This document shows positions 1-10,923 of a DNA stretch of 64,000 nt, in pieces. Position numbers and translations under genes: made by a program. The stretch covers positions 310,001 to 374,000 of the forward strand of contig JAMWFC010000031.1 in NCBI GenBank assembly GCA_027475525.1, written 5' to 3'. Under the pieces are notes generated by a model. It ran no database searches. It saw only the letters and a list, made by a program, of their open reading frames with translations, and was not told where the DNA came from. Every line of letters starts with the position of its first letter. Positions within the stretch are counted from its first letter, which is position 1. This DNA comes from Macrolepiota albuminosa. Taxonomy: Eukaryota; Basidiomycota; Agaricomycetes; Agaricales; Agaricaceae.

Positions 1-377
1 ATCTATCAATATTTTTAACGAGTCGCTCGCGACCCCTCTCATTCTGGATCTGACCATCCTCACGGAGCTCCTTGCCATTGGCTCAGTGACCACTGGGGAC
101 TTCAAGCCTCTCTACTCGGTGCTCTCCCTTCTTTCGTACACGTTGAAGGCTCCGCTAGTAGCCTGGTACTGAGGTCGTGAACAGCCCTAGCAGGCAGCGT
201 AACGCGCTTGAGAACTTCCTCAATGTCATTGGCGTTGAGGAGGGCAGTGATTTGCTCCTTGAGACCCATATCTTTCGGATGTTTGACTCAAGAAGGTTTC
301 AGCCTTCGTCCCTTCGTTTTGATGCCGTTAACTACTGTTGCCAAATGGGCCTTTCTGTACTTCTCTCTTCTATCTAG
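1..377 (+). pseudogene. INO1: Inositol-3-phosphate synthase, C-terminal part, frameshifted
   Basis: This is the 3' end of a gene for myo-inositol-1-phosphate synthase, the NAD-dependent enzyme that turns glucose-6-phosphate into inositol-3-phosphate in the cytosol. The frame starting at base 2 reads SLATPLILDL, then VLSLLSYTLKAPLV, which match the conserved C-terminal helices of the family. It then meets a TGA at 170-172. The frame starting at 162 continues with PGTEVVN and RQRNALENFL, the final conserved block. Dropping one base near position 161 joins the two, so there is a +1 frameshift. After ENFL the sequence leaves the family consensus and runs to a stop at 375-377. The rest of the gene lies upstream of the window. 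A sequencing error cannot be told from a true lesion here. Confidence 0.8.
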
Positions 378-860
378 CTGTTAGAGTGAATGTTTGCTCA
401 TTTGATGATCTGTATACATATATGTTCATGAATATCAAGCCGTTGGTGTGCCCAATTTGGATGTTTTGATCATGTTATGTCGAAATGACTGTTCCAGTCT
501 GGTAGAACCATAAAGATGCATCGATTGGTCTTTGAGAGGTTCACCTAACAAGGCAGTCTTAAGTGGGATCGGATCCGCCATCTTTGCATGCGTAACAGCG
601 TACATCTACTGGTACATCAAACGTGAGCCTTCTAATGAACAAGTAGTCTGAGACGAACCGAAAGTGCTGAGGTGAGAGACGAGGAATCTACTGACCTTGA
701 TTTTTTCGCAGATGAAACAAAAATTCAAACGATTGAGTATGGTTACGGACAGCGGTGATACTATTCATACATGCATATTGTGTTAACACAGAGGAGTACG
801 AAATGCATGAGTAACAGGTCTAACATGTCAGTTACAAAATTCCTTGAGAAACTCAAAGTT
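378..860. other. Intergenic region
   Basis: No convincing gene. A short plus-strand frame at about 568-648 reads like one membrane helix (SAIFACVTAYIYWYIK) before a stop. It could be the last exon of a small membrane protein but has no other support. Confidence 0.4.
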
Positions 861-3793
861 TCAGCCTTGACCACAAGGACGGTGAGGCTCAAGACTCACG
901 TTTAGATATTGTAAATGTTCTCGGTCATCTCCCCTAACTCCCGGATTCTCCGATTGCCTGATCTTTCGAACCATCTCCCGTATTTCAACAGATTCATGTT
1001 CAGAAGAATATACTCCGAGATTGTCTGAAAGTAGCAAGTCTTGGTAAGTGCTGTTTTGATTCGATTCGATCACTCTGAAAGTCGAAGAACATGCTCCGGC
1101 ACACCAGATATCGTACGCAGTGTATTTGTCGGCCGACTTGCTGTCTCGAAGAGGGTTGCGCCGTTGTGGACTCAATATAGAGATACCTGATTCGGGAGAA
1201 CCCAGAGCCATAACCATCCTTATGAAAGGAATGGGAGGCTGTTTGTCCGGAGGGTTGAAAACCCCTAGTTCAAACGGGTCCATATTCGGTTCAAACAGGT
1301 ATCCTACGACTTCTGTGGTGTACTCGAAGGCGTTTCGAACTTGGCAAAGGATCACAGACACGTTGTCTGGGCCAACGGGTTTCCGAGCATCGAAGACGAA
1401 CGGGATTACCACATCCACTCCCAGTTGGTTTTCACGGCATAGTATTGCAGCACCGCGAGCAATGAGTCCGTAGAGAGTGTTGCGATTCATGATAGAGGCG
1501 TGCTCGATCCTGATGAAGTGGTTGAAATGCACTTCTGAATGCTCAAAGCAACGCTCAAGCGAGACGTCATTGTCAGATTCATGTAGAAACATTGGGCGCC
1601 CTTCAAGAATATTCGAAAGGTGAGCTGCAGTAACGTAGCGTTCTTCTTCGTCTTCAGCGACTTTAGTGCTTGGACCGCCCGACCGCAGCAAAGCGTTCAG
1701 AAAGCTGGTTAACTTCATGTTTAGGCCGTCCTCGACGATTGCATCACGTGCCAGTATGAACAGCAGGAGAGCTACCATCTCACCGCGATCGCCCTTGGCA
1801 AGAGTGGGACCTGCAAGCACTTCTTTTAGAAGACCGGCTGGATCAAGGTCGAAATTTTGGACGATGTAACGGGCACCCTCCGCCAAAATAGGTTCCGAGG
1901 CTGCGATGGTGATGACCGTTTCGTTGTTATTTTTTATCGCAAGGCAAAGGCGCATGTGATGCTCTACCTGGTTGACTTCCAGCGTTTGTGATGCTAACGT
2001 CGTGCGATTAAAGCATAAGGGAATCCGGGCGGACAAGATTGCTTTAAAAGTAAGATAAATATCCTCTCAAAACATAGAAATGACGGGGAGGAACCTACCG
2101 ATCCAATGTGAGACGTTTAGAAGGGGTTTAGTCTTTTGGTTAACTTCGCGGCCACCCAGAAGCTTCATGGCGGCAAATTCCACGATGCTATTCCTTTCGC
2201 TCTCCCCTCCTTCATTATAGCGTGTTCCAAACCTGTGCATCACGTCAAAAATTGTCAAAAGAGGGGATGACTCTTGACATACAGTGGCCGGCCAAACTGG
2301 CACATCCATTCAGTAGAAACCATATCTCGAAGAAAATGTTCGCCATTTTTCACTTTTCCGACTACTAGTTGGTCGAAACCGATGTCTGTAAAAGGAGGGA
2401 TGAGTTTGAAGCTCCCGTTCAAGACGCGTCGACCAGGATCCGGGTATGAAGGCGGGGCATAATTAGGCTTCTCGCCGGCCGTATAAAGAAACACCGAAAC
2501 CAGAGCTTTCACTCCGGTGATGCAATTTAACGCCATTCGAAGGCAATCGAAGACATTTTCTTCTTTCTCATCTGTTAGCTGAACTTCGTCAAATGCAAAG
2601 ACAACAGCTTCGTATCCCATATCTTTAGCACAGGAGGTCAACTCTTCAGCTTTGGTCTCAAGTAGTTGTTCCTGCATCATTCAGTGAGCAGATAGCGATG
2701 GATGTGACAAGCGGAGTACTTGCAGAAGAATCGATCTCATTTTTTTGACTTTCAGCCATGTCCAAGATTTTGTTATAGAACTCGACGCGGTAACTACCTT
2801 GCGATTCATAGGATAAACCAGCGGTCATAAGAAATCTAAACTTTGCTGCTGCTGAACTGTTCAGGTGTGAGGAATCGTGCTCGGGAATTTTGCGTATTTC
2901 ATTGTCGATGTTTTCGAGAATTTCTTTGGTGCATGTGAAGACTGCTGACAAGAACAAAAGACATCTCAACACGCTGGACGTGCCTCCTACAGACAAGTAA
3001 GATTGAACTTGTCTGTCACGTGGGGGAAACCCTGAAAACCGAGAACCATGGTGAACAACATAGATCAAGATGAAAAGATACGACTGCCTTGCCTGTACGT
3101 CCAAGAGGTCGGAGATTGAGAGGAATCACAACCAACTTTTTGGCCAGTTCATCAATCATGCGAGATTTTCCGGTTCCCGACGACTGGACAATAGGGATGG
3201 CTTGTGCATAGAAGGGGGGATTTTGGGACCGTGCATATAATAGGATAATTTTTTCCAAGGCCTTGGATGCTAAGCCTTTATATTCAACACCCCAAGAACG
3301 TTCCGTTGCTTGGACGATCTCAGACTAAATTTGTTACCTTGGTTAAGATACGTACCTTCGACACCTGTTACAGGCAAAGGACCTTCTTCTAAAAACTTCA
3401 AGCCTAGGAAGATCTGAGGCTGCAAGATCAATACTGATATTACAGAATGGACGGACCATGTTCTCGTAATTCTTTCCACGTCTCGTTTGCAATACATCGA
3501 TCGATTATATCTCGTAACTCGGTCTGCTCAAGATACTTTCCCTGTTGCAAGTCTTGGAACACAGAGAGAGACTGCGAGTGTTCAGATGACAGTTCCGCCT
3601 CTGCGACTGTAGACCAAAGCTTATAGATTATCTGGGTGATGGATCGTTTTTCTGATGAATTCATGTCTCGGTCACTCTGAACATGAATTTCATCGGCCAA
3701 TCTCTGTTTCTTCTCTACGGATGGAGCAGAATCCTGGGTCCCGGGCGACAGAGAACGCTTCTGAACAAAACTCGGAGCAGTTGACTGAAACAT
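861..3793 (-). CDS. P-loop NTPase of the agaricomycete QSSGTGKSR family (Crinkler-like NTPase), multi-exon
   Basis: A multi-exon gene read leftward from an ATG at 3793. Exons in order are about 3793-3455 (KR-rich N-terminus with SPGTQD and KKQR), 3420-3354 (IFLGLKFLEEGPLPVTG), about 3300-3096, 3030-2690, 2680-2100 and 2040-861. Separating introns are GT-AG and mostly 40-70 nt. The third exon holds the Walker A motif QSSGTGKSRMIDELAK, followed by VIPLNLR. The next holds FPPRDRQVQSYL, then a Walker B-like AVVFAFDEVQL and GFDQL. Large agaricomycete families share this order (SSGTGKSR, NLR, FDE, GFDQL) and have been linked to Crinkler-type NTPases; their substrate is not established. The C-terminal 391 residues have no motif I recognise. 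All exons are open, so the gene looks intact. Exon borders are by eye. Confidence 0.7.
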
Positions 3794-4329
3794 GAGCGAG
3801 TGCGAGAGACAGGGGTGGATTCGACATTTACAGCCATCTATCTTCTTCTATAGTATATGCGACGACGCCTGGGAAATGATGTAGTTCTGACTAAGGCTGA
3901 CAAATATTTGCCTTTTTCGTTTGCTTTTTGGTAGATGTGTGTAGAAATGCTTAGAAATTTGAAGGAAAATCACCATAAAATCAGGAAAATTTCAGAGGCT
4001 ACTGATACACTGATTTGAGTTTTTTTTTTTTTGGAGATTTATAAATGCTTAATAAAATCTGAAAAATTCAAGAAAAATTCAATTTAGTCTACAATAATGC
4101 TTTGAAAGTTGTAGAATGGACTGAGTTGAGGAAAACTGAGGCCTTAACCAAATAAGTGAGGTTGAGGCTGGGATTAAGCACAAAAAATTCAAAGGCTACT
4201 GATACACAGATTTTAGCTTTTTGGAGATTTATATTTATAAATTGATATTGTGCACCAGCAGTGGTTTCGACTCCCCTGCAGTGCATCATAATATATGGTT
4301 GTCCTCTTGACCGTTCTCATTCTCAAACC

Positions 4330-4423
4330 ATTACATAAGTGTTCATCCCCATGAATGATTACACAAGTGTTCATTCCCACAAACAATTACATAAGTGTTT
4401 GTCCCCACAAACAATTACATAAT
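4330..4423. repeat. 28-bp tandem repeat, 3.4 copies
   Basis: Units start at 4330, 4358 and 4386, with a partial fourth at 4414. Each begins ATTACA(T/C)AAGTGTT and continues with a run of C. Copies differ at a few bases, so this is a natural minisatellite, unlike the exact 77-bp duplications elsewhere in the window. Confidence 0.85.
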
Positions 4424-5247
4424 GATTTTATTCTTATCATTATTGTATTGTATGTATGGAATGATTATATGTAATACATACATCTCTTTCTTTCCTCCCT
4501 ATCTTTTCTTAAAATTTTTGATTTCAAACTATTTTACCGCTAGCTTGTTCATAGGACATGTTGCTGCACAACTCTGGAAATGCTATATCCTTGTCGCTTC
4601 CTCTGCTATAACAAACTGGTACCGTCAGTCTATATTGTCGTATACTCACCAATGGACACCTACTAGAGGCAAACACTATCAATCAACTGTGGTTCAACTT
4701 GGTACTTATTACTACTCATTGCAAGCTAGAATGCTTCAATAGGTAAAATTCTGGCAATTAGTACAATTTAAGTACGACTTCATCAGCCTATTCAATCTAT
4801 GGATTTATGCAGCTTGAAACAAAAATTTTCTGCAACTGCAACCATAGGAAAACTGTTGTATTACTTGAACAACTATGCAATAAAGTCTTATATACCAACC
4901 TGCTAAAACAACCAAGATGTTCAGTTGACATTGTAAAGTATGACTTTAGTAAACACTCACTCACTTATACAAAAATAACCATACACGATCATTATTTTCT
5001 CTCAACATTACTTCATATACATTTACTTTTTTTTCAGTGTATAAACGTTGAACAACGTCTTCACTCACATAACATCCATGTCTAGACTTCCACACATTGA
5101 TGATATACAGTATTGGTGCCTGCGCACATCTATCTATTCCTTCCACAGAAGACAAATGAGAGAAATTGCAGACGTTGGTTTCATCATCATCACTAGACAG
5201 TACCTTGACGTTCTAACTCATTATAACGTCAAAAATTTAGTATTTTA

Positions 5248-5503
5248 TGTTGTGGAAATAAACGTGAGAGGCACGAGACTGCGCAAGGGAACACGAGAGT
5301 GACACAAGATGAACACGAGAGAGACACAAGAGACCTTTTCAGGCCCACAGAGACGCACACGATGCGCCGAACACGAATGACCGCGAGCGAGTGTATTGGC
5401 TATGATAGTAATCTTCTACGGAACAGTGCAGAACTAAACTAGTGATGTATGTACTTGTTGTAATCTGAGGGCGTCACGAGCTGACACCCCTCTGACTTCA
5501 ACA
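5248..5503. mobile_element. Possible solo LTR, 256 bp
   Basis: The block begins TGTTG and ends CAACA, a 5-bp inverted repeat of LTR type. It is GC-richer than its surroundings and contains repeated CACGAGA(G) motifs. Flanking pentamers are TTTTA on the left and TTTTG on the right, a TSD with one mismatch. There is no second copy in the window, so the call rests on termini and flanks only. Confidence 0.4.
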
Positions 5504-6355
5504 TTTTGGTGAGTTTTTCGGCCCATTTTACTTTATATTAGCGCTTTTTTTTTACATAGCTCTTATACCCATTGCAATCTGCATGCATGACACCTCACCC
5601 TAAAAGGATTCGATATGAACCAACAATTAGTCACCACCTTTCACATACATCGTAGCAACAACAATCAATACCTTGACGAAGCATTCACTTATGCATATTT
5701 GGGTGATTCATATAGCTGGACGGCAGAAAATATTATCGTCAAGCACATCGTTCTCAGCCATGTAACTCAACACCATATTTTCAACACAACTTCGAAAAGT
5801 ATCGTAAGTCTTCATTTACTCTTCAAGCTTACTTCGAACTTATGTTGTTACAACACACAATGATAACGACACATCAATAGGTAGTATTACTTTCTTTTCA
5901 TAGGTAAGTTAACTTTCATGTTTTTCATGATTACAATCCGCTATATGTTTTTTTCAAACAGATTTTATTTTATTTATTTATTTATTTTATTCTATAATAA
6001 TATAATATATAAATATATTATGTATATCGTATCATACCACTCAATGTACGTATCATATCATATCACTTATCATGACCATATCTATACATAAATTGCTGTA
6101 ATAACCATATATAACATAATAAAGTAATATAAAAAATAAAGAACAAAGAGAAGAGTACATACATACAATAAATAAAATTAATAAAATATAAAAAAAGAAA
6201 AAGGAACATGTAAGAGTCGGGGACCGGCGCACACTGCGCCGCTACAATCTTCTATTTGTTATACATAACCAAGGTTAGGACTGACAGGGAAAATTTAACG
6301 ACGTCGAGGCTTACCAACTGTACCTCACAAACTCGCTGCAAACTATGACACAAAG

Positions 6356-7165
6356 CTAATTTGGGTCCTCCACTTTGATGACCTGCCTCAGAAAGGGTCC
6401 GAATGTGAGCAGTCGAACGACCTCCTCCTCTTCCTCTTCCTCAAGCTTGATTACTATGAGGGGATCTTGCTTGATATCATTGCTATGGAGCATATCGAAC
6501 TGATCTTGATTAAGCGGTTCATTGTCGGCAGCAGACGAAGCAAACGCGTTCCATAGGAACAGACAGACTAGGAGCACGAGACTGAAAATCATGAAGAAAC
6601 CAGGGCTAGAACGATTCCACTCTTCTAATGGTCGGATAAACTTTTGAACGTCCTCGATGAGAGTCGCCTGAGTACTGAAGACGACGTTGGAGTTTGCTGA
6701 GATCATTCGATGTTTCTTCTTCGCATCATATACTACAACTCGAAGGTATGCTCGTATTTCGTCGTTATAGTTGTCCAGGCAGCAAGGGGGTCCTTGAGCT
6801 TCGTCAGGTTCGACCATTTTGATGACGGCACAGAGTTCTTCTTCGAGTTCGAGCTTGGCGGGATCGAATGGTGATGAAACAGAGTCATCTTCACTTCTGT
6901 AGACGTCCGAAACCATGGGGGCTTTGGGGTGCCAGCCTGCAGTTGGGCGGTACGCCAGAGGAGCAGTGGTTTGAACACAGGAAGCATCGATAACGAAGTT
7001 CTTGAAAGGATCCAGCCTGGACATGACAAAGGCTACGACAAATACTGCGCAGAGAAAATTGGTAGCTCTTTTGGACATTCTTGGACGAGAACTGAAAAGG
7101 TGGTTATCACATGACCGCGACCGAATTTTGCTGAGTACGTAATATCCTCTCAAGGCGACACCCAA
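6356..7165 (-). CDS. Unrecognised membrane protein, up to 269 aa
   Basis: Function not recognised. A single open frame reads leftward. The first ATG (7165) gives 269 residues, but the ATG at 7076-7078 (MSKRATNFLC) is more plausible because it puts a hydrophobic signal-anchor (FLCAVFVVAFV) at the N-terminus; that protein would have about 240 residues. A second hydrophobic segment (FFMIFSLVLLVCLFLW) lies near residue 195 of the long form. A run of seven glutamates and a short VKVEDPN-like tail follow. Between the two segments is a soluble domain with several cysteines (PPCCLDN). It lies head to head with the next gene, about 180-270 bp apart, so the two may share a promoter region. An unseen intron is possible. 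Confidence 0.5.
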   Translation of the reverse strand: MGVALRGYYVLSKIRSRSCDNHLFSSRPRMSKRATNFLCAVFVVAFVMSRLDPFKNFVIDASCVQTTAPLAYRPTAGWHPKAPMVSDVYRSEDDSVSSPFDPAKLELEEELCAVIKMVEPDEAQGPPCCLDNYNDEIRAYLRVVVYDAKKKHRMISANSNVVFSTQATLIEDVQKFIRPLEEWNRSSPGFFMIFSLVLLVCLFLWNAFASSAADNEPLNQDQFDMLHSNDIKQDPLIVIKLEEEEEEEVVRLLTFGPFLRQVIKVEDPN

Positions 7166-7348
7166 AGTTCATATTTTTCATAGTTCTTATAATTATAATG
7201 ACCCTGAAATGTTGCTAAACTTTGCGCCCCAATGACATCATACCTCGCCATGTAACGCGATCATGTGATGTTGTAAATGGTAAGTATATAGAGCATTTCG
7301 CGCTTTCGCCAGACTTTCCTCAGGTTTATCCTCAACCGTACCATTTCT

Positions 7349-9560
7349 TTGACCATGCGCAACACTTTCTTTGTCCAAGTCGTGCTTCCCCTTGCAACAA
7401 CGGGCTTCTGCGCACTGTATTGGATTTTTCTCCCTCCAGACCCTCCGCCGACGGCTCAGAGTCTTTTCGCAAACAAGCCTTTCCGAGTGGCTAGATCATG
7501 GTACTTTCATACTGGAACAGTCAAAGATTCGTTGTCACTACCACAGCTTGTTACACCCGAGCAGCTGGCTCACCTCCGGTACCTCCTGTCTCGTCCAGAT
7601 GCGCGGCGTGTACCAGATGTACCTCGCATCGAAGAGTCTCAAGGCGGACGCTTTGAATCTCTCGATGGCCAAATCACCTCTAATGGCTCTTCGAACAGTA
7701 TGTCACTGTTATGTCGTGTTCTTGCTGCTACTGATTCTGATTTTGCGCCACCAATTTCAGCGACGATTGGTAACTTAAGTGCACCATCTACCTATGTCAA
7801 TGAGCAAGTGATCGAATCGTTGGCCGCATCCCTAGCCGTTGACGTCGTTGACCAGGCTTCCGCATCTTCTCCGGGCGATTCAAACGACTCGTTTGTATAT
7901 ATCCGACAGTCACTAGGAAACACATCTCTCCCTGCTTGCGTCATACATTTCACAAACTCTTCTATAGTCATTGCCAAAAAAGCCGATATTCTCCCTGCCA
8001 CAGTTGGCGAGCATGTAGAAGGTTTGTCTCCGGTTAACAACGCCCCCACCTATCAGGTCTCCTCTAACAGTAGGAACTTGCTTCTGTCATCAATGCCGCC
8101 GATGATTGAAATTTATATTCAAGGTTCTGGGGGCTCAGATGCACTTCACCTTATCGCATTCGAATACCATCCACACGTGCACAGCGATCGCATCTCTGAC
8201 CCTACAACCCAGTCAATGGACGCGCCGTTCGTCGCATTCTTTCTCCATTAGCATTGCTGACTCTGCGTACAGGTATAATGATCTCGTCTCTGTACCTGAT
8301 AGCCAGCCAATAGACACGTCGCCAGTGACTTCAAACGTCGAATCATTGGACACCGTCAATATCACATCCACCTTAGCCACGAACACGAGTATTATCCTCT
8401 CTCCATCGGCAGAGATTGTCAGCGACAGCAACTCGACCTCCATTACAGTCATTCTTTCACTTCTAGTTACCCCCGGTTTTGCAGCCCTTGTTAGTTTTTT
8501 GAACGCTCAATTTTTCTACTGCGCTTGCGCAATCTTCTCCCTCATCGTTTTGTCGTTCTTTCTTCTATTGAATCTTATTGCCGTACCGTCTCATCGAACT
8601 TCAGTAATCAATCCCATGTCTATGGTCATAGTCGTGCGCAAGCCTGTGGATGCTCCCCCTCCCCCAGGTCCACGTCCATTACAACGTCGTTTCTCAGATT
8701 CCAATATTTCATATTTGTATACAACTTCTCGCGCCCATTGCATAGCATCCGGTGCCCATGTTACCGAGTCACAGCGTGTCGAATCAATGTCTACTCTTTC
8801 GGACTCTACAGTCGAGCCTCATATTGAACGATCAGTAATTACGCCGCCATCATCGTCCTCTACAACTACGCAGACTAGTGCTACGGAATCTACAGAGGTG
8901 ACCTCGGACGCAGAATCACCACCCCCGCCCTTGAAGTCAACCCTTTCCGCCACCGCCCCTAGGAAGTCTCTCATCTCCTTACCTTCTGGTTCTTTGCCGA
9001 CTCCCAAGGCGGACTTCTACACTTCGCCGTCCCAGTCTTTCGATGCTTACTATGCTGCACAGGCATCGGAAGAAGAGTGGGTCCGGCCTTCATCCAGCAA
9101 ATTTATGCGTCACGGCCGAAACAGTGAAGTTTTAAGGCGTCGCCACACTACTGGCCGATTGGGAAAGGAAAATTGTCGTACCCAGGAACAAGATCACGCT
9201 CGAATTGGTGGATTGGTCCAGAACAAAGTGTATAGTGATTTCAGTGAGATCCACAAGGAAGCTGCGCGCTATGGCGGAAAATTTCAGACTTTAAGGCGTC
9301 GACACACTACTGGCCGCGCGCGAAAGGAGAATTGTGAGACAGAGGAGTCGGGATACGTACGGACTGCTGTCTTGGTTCAGAACAGAGTATATGACATCAA
9401 CGACGAGGGGGAGGGTGCGTGCGATGATGGTCTTGACGATCCTAGTCCGGTGACTTTTTCTGCATCTGGATCGGTTCAGCCATGCGCCACAGCTAGTGAA
9501 GAGAGTTCTAGCCAGGTCGGACTTGGCATTAGTATTGGCACAGGGAGAAGAGGTTATTAG
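7349..9560 (+). CDS. Unrecognised membrane protein with two C-terminal repeats, spliced
   Basis: Function not recognised. Two overlapping frames join into one gene. The first (7349-8251) starts MTMRNTFFVQVVLP with a signal-anchor and a PPDPPP stretch. The second (open 8106-9560) carries a Ser/Thr-rich region, a long hydrophobic segment (about 8450-8590), then a proline/serine-rich cytoplasmic-type tail. Near the C-terminus are two copies of a block of about 55 residues sharing LRRRHTTGR, KENC and LVQN(K/R)VY. A likely in-phase intron is 7698-7760 (GTATGT to TTTCAG). A further intron between about 8070 and 8272 must switch the frames; acceptors TATTCAAG and GCGTACAG are both possible. It may be co-regulated with the divergent gene to the left. 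Confidence 0.5.
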
Positions 9561-10001
9561 TGAAACCCAATGCCGTCGTACAGAAGACAGCCACTAACTA
9601 TCAGGATTTTGGTCGGTTCTTGTGGATAAGGAATCTTTTCCCTTAACGAGGCTTTGAAAATCTGTGAAGGTTTGTCGGAATTAGACTTGATATTAATTCT
9701 TTCAAGGACATAGCTACGTTAAGATAGGATTACACGTGTAATTGTACAAAAAAGCGCGTTATGTAGATGATCAATTTCGCCTATTTTTAGACTAGGTTCC
9801 GCGAAACTCGGTGCAAGAGAATTTGCGGAGCCAAATGGCCATGAGATTTTTGCTACAACCAAATCTTGGCAATTCACGCCAATCAGACAAACAACTAAAC
9901 ACGATAAGTCGAAGGGGGTCTATCGTTATGAAACGAGCTCTGTATTTCCATTTACACCCGCTACCACCAAACCGATGACAATTTTGCCACATTCCTCCGT
10001 G
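9561..10001. other. Intergenic region upstream of the kinase gene
   Basis: No gene seen. This stretch would hold the terminator of the gene to the left and the promoter of the APH-like kinase gene. Confidence 0.5.
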
Positions 10002-10598
10002 ATGGATGTAAAAGTGTTCTTTTACACCTTCTTCGGAGTGATAGCAGATGTCCTTGATGTCATCTTGACCTATCTGTTGCCGGACAGCAGACCTCAGAGG
10101 AGCATTTCCGTGAGTACATCATTGACCACTTTAGGCTGCGCTCAAGTTTATCACCCAGCCGTCCATTGTCGACTCTCTGAGTGATGAGGACATTCTTGTA
10201 CTCAGGAAGAAAGCTCCTAGTCTACAATCCGAACACAATGTTTTCAAGTTGACGGCCGACACCGTTGCAAAGCCTTCTCAAGACCTACACGCGACCCTTG
10301 ATGCAACAGAAGCAAACGCTCTAAATATATTGTTTGCCGAGACGACTATCCCTGTCCCACGCGTACGCCGCGTTGTCGAAAGCAATTTAACTGTTTGGAT
10401 CATCATGGACTTCATCCCAACCCTAGCTGAAGTATGGTCAACGCTTTCCACTTGGCGAAAGATCTGCATTGCTTTCACGCTGCGACGTTATGTTCGTCAG
10501 CTCCCTCGCTTGACAGCGTCTGCCACGAAGCCACCAGGTCCATTGAGTGCAAAACCACGGAAGTGTCATTCTCCCATCTTTGGCATGATCAGACCTGT
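10002..10598 (+). pseudogene. APH-like phosphotransferase, 5' half, split by the retroelement stack
   Basis: This is the N-terminal part of an aminoglycoside-phosphotransferase/choline-kinase-like protein, a family common in basidiomycetes with mostly unknown substrates. Exon 1 (10002-10109) encodes a 36-residue hydrophobic leader. A candidate intron (10110-10146, GTGAGT to CTCAAG, only 37 nt) joins in phase to SLSDEDIL, TADTVAKP, then IPVPRVRRVV and VWIIMDFI, which are typical of the kinase N-lobe and hinge. WSTLSTWRKI and LRRYVRQL follow. The coding sequence breaks at 10598 inside IFGMIRPV, exactly where copia-A begins. The frame resumes at 55814 after the repeated target site. Before insertion this half was open throughout. 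Confidence 0.8.
10594..10598. repeat. Copia-A target-site duplication CCTGT, left copy
   Basis: CCTGT precedes the LTR start at 10599 and is repeated at 55809-55813, straight after the other LTR ends. Confidence 0.9.
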
Positions 10599-10923
10599 TG
10601 TCGCAGCATAACGTAGAACAAAGTATATTTAAGTATCACGTATATAGTACACTGAAGTTCGAAGTCGAAGACGGTTAGCATAAGTAAATAAGTAAACTAG
10701 TATTTGCATAACTTACCTGAAGTTCGAAGTCGAAGACAGTTCGAACTCCAGGTATCTGTATGTATTTTATATTTGAGGGTGAAACATTTCGAATTTCATA
10801 GAAGTTTATGATGTAACAAAAAGAAAATGAAATGTATAGTAAATGGAACGTACGTCATAAACGAATTATATGTGATCCTGAGTTGATGTAGGTTTCCGTA
10901 GTCAGACGTCATTTTCCTCGACA
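10599..10923 (-). repeat. Copia-A 3' LTR (325 bp)
   Basis: On the minus strand it starts TGTCGAGGAAAATGACG and ends CTGCGACA. A purine tract (AAGTGGGAG, minus strand) abuts it at about 10924-10932. Inside are two exact copies of a 21-bp block, CTGAAGTTCGAAGTCGAAGA plus C (10652-10672 and 10717-10737), probably promoter elements. Confidence 0.9.

Larger units (their letters stand above)
3794..6355. other. AT-rich intergenic region without a recognisable gene
   Basis: About 2.5 kb of low-GC sequence. It holds an imperfect direct repeat (CTACTGATACAC followed by TTGGAGATTTATA, near 3998-4045 and 4195-4235), a 28-bp tandem repeat, a possible solo LTR and a TTTA-rich low-complexity tract around 5960-6000. 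Short open frames on both strands have no domain or codon pattern suggesting genes. Confidence 0.6.

Noticed and set aside
4395..4742. Gene for a small membrane protein (115 aa, plus strand)
   Set aside because: It starts inside the 28-bp tandem repeat, is hydrophobic because the DNA is T-rich, and shows no family resemblance.
5997..6200. Replication origin or matrix-attachment region in the AT-rich tract
   Set aside because: Low-complexity TA/TTTA sequence alone is not evidence of either.
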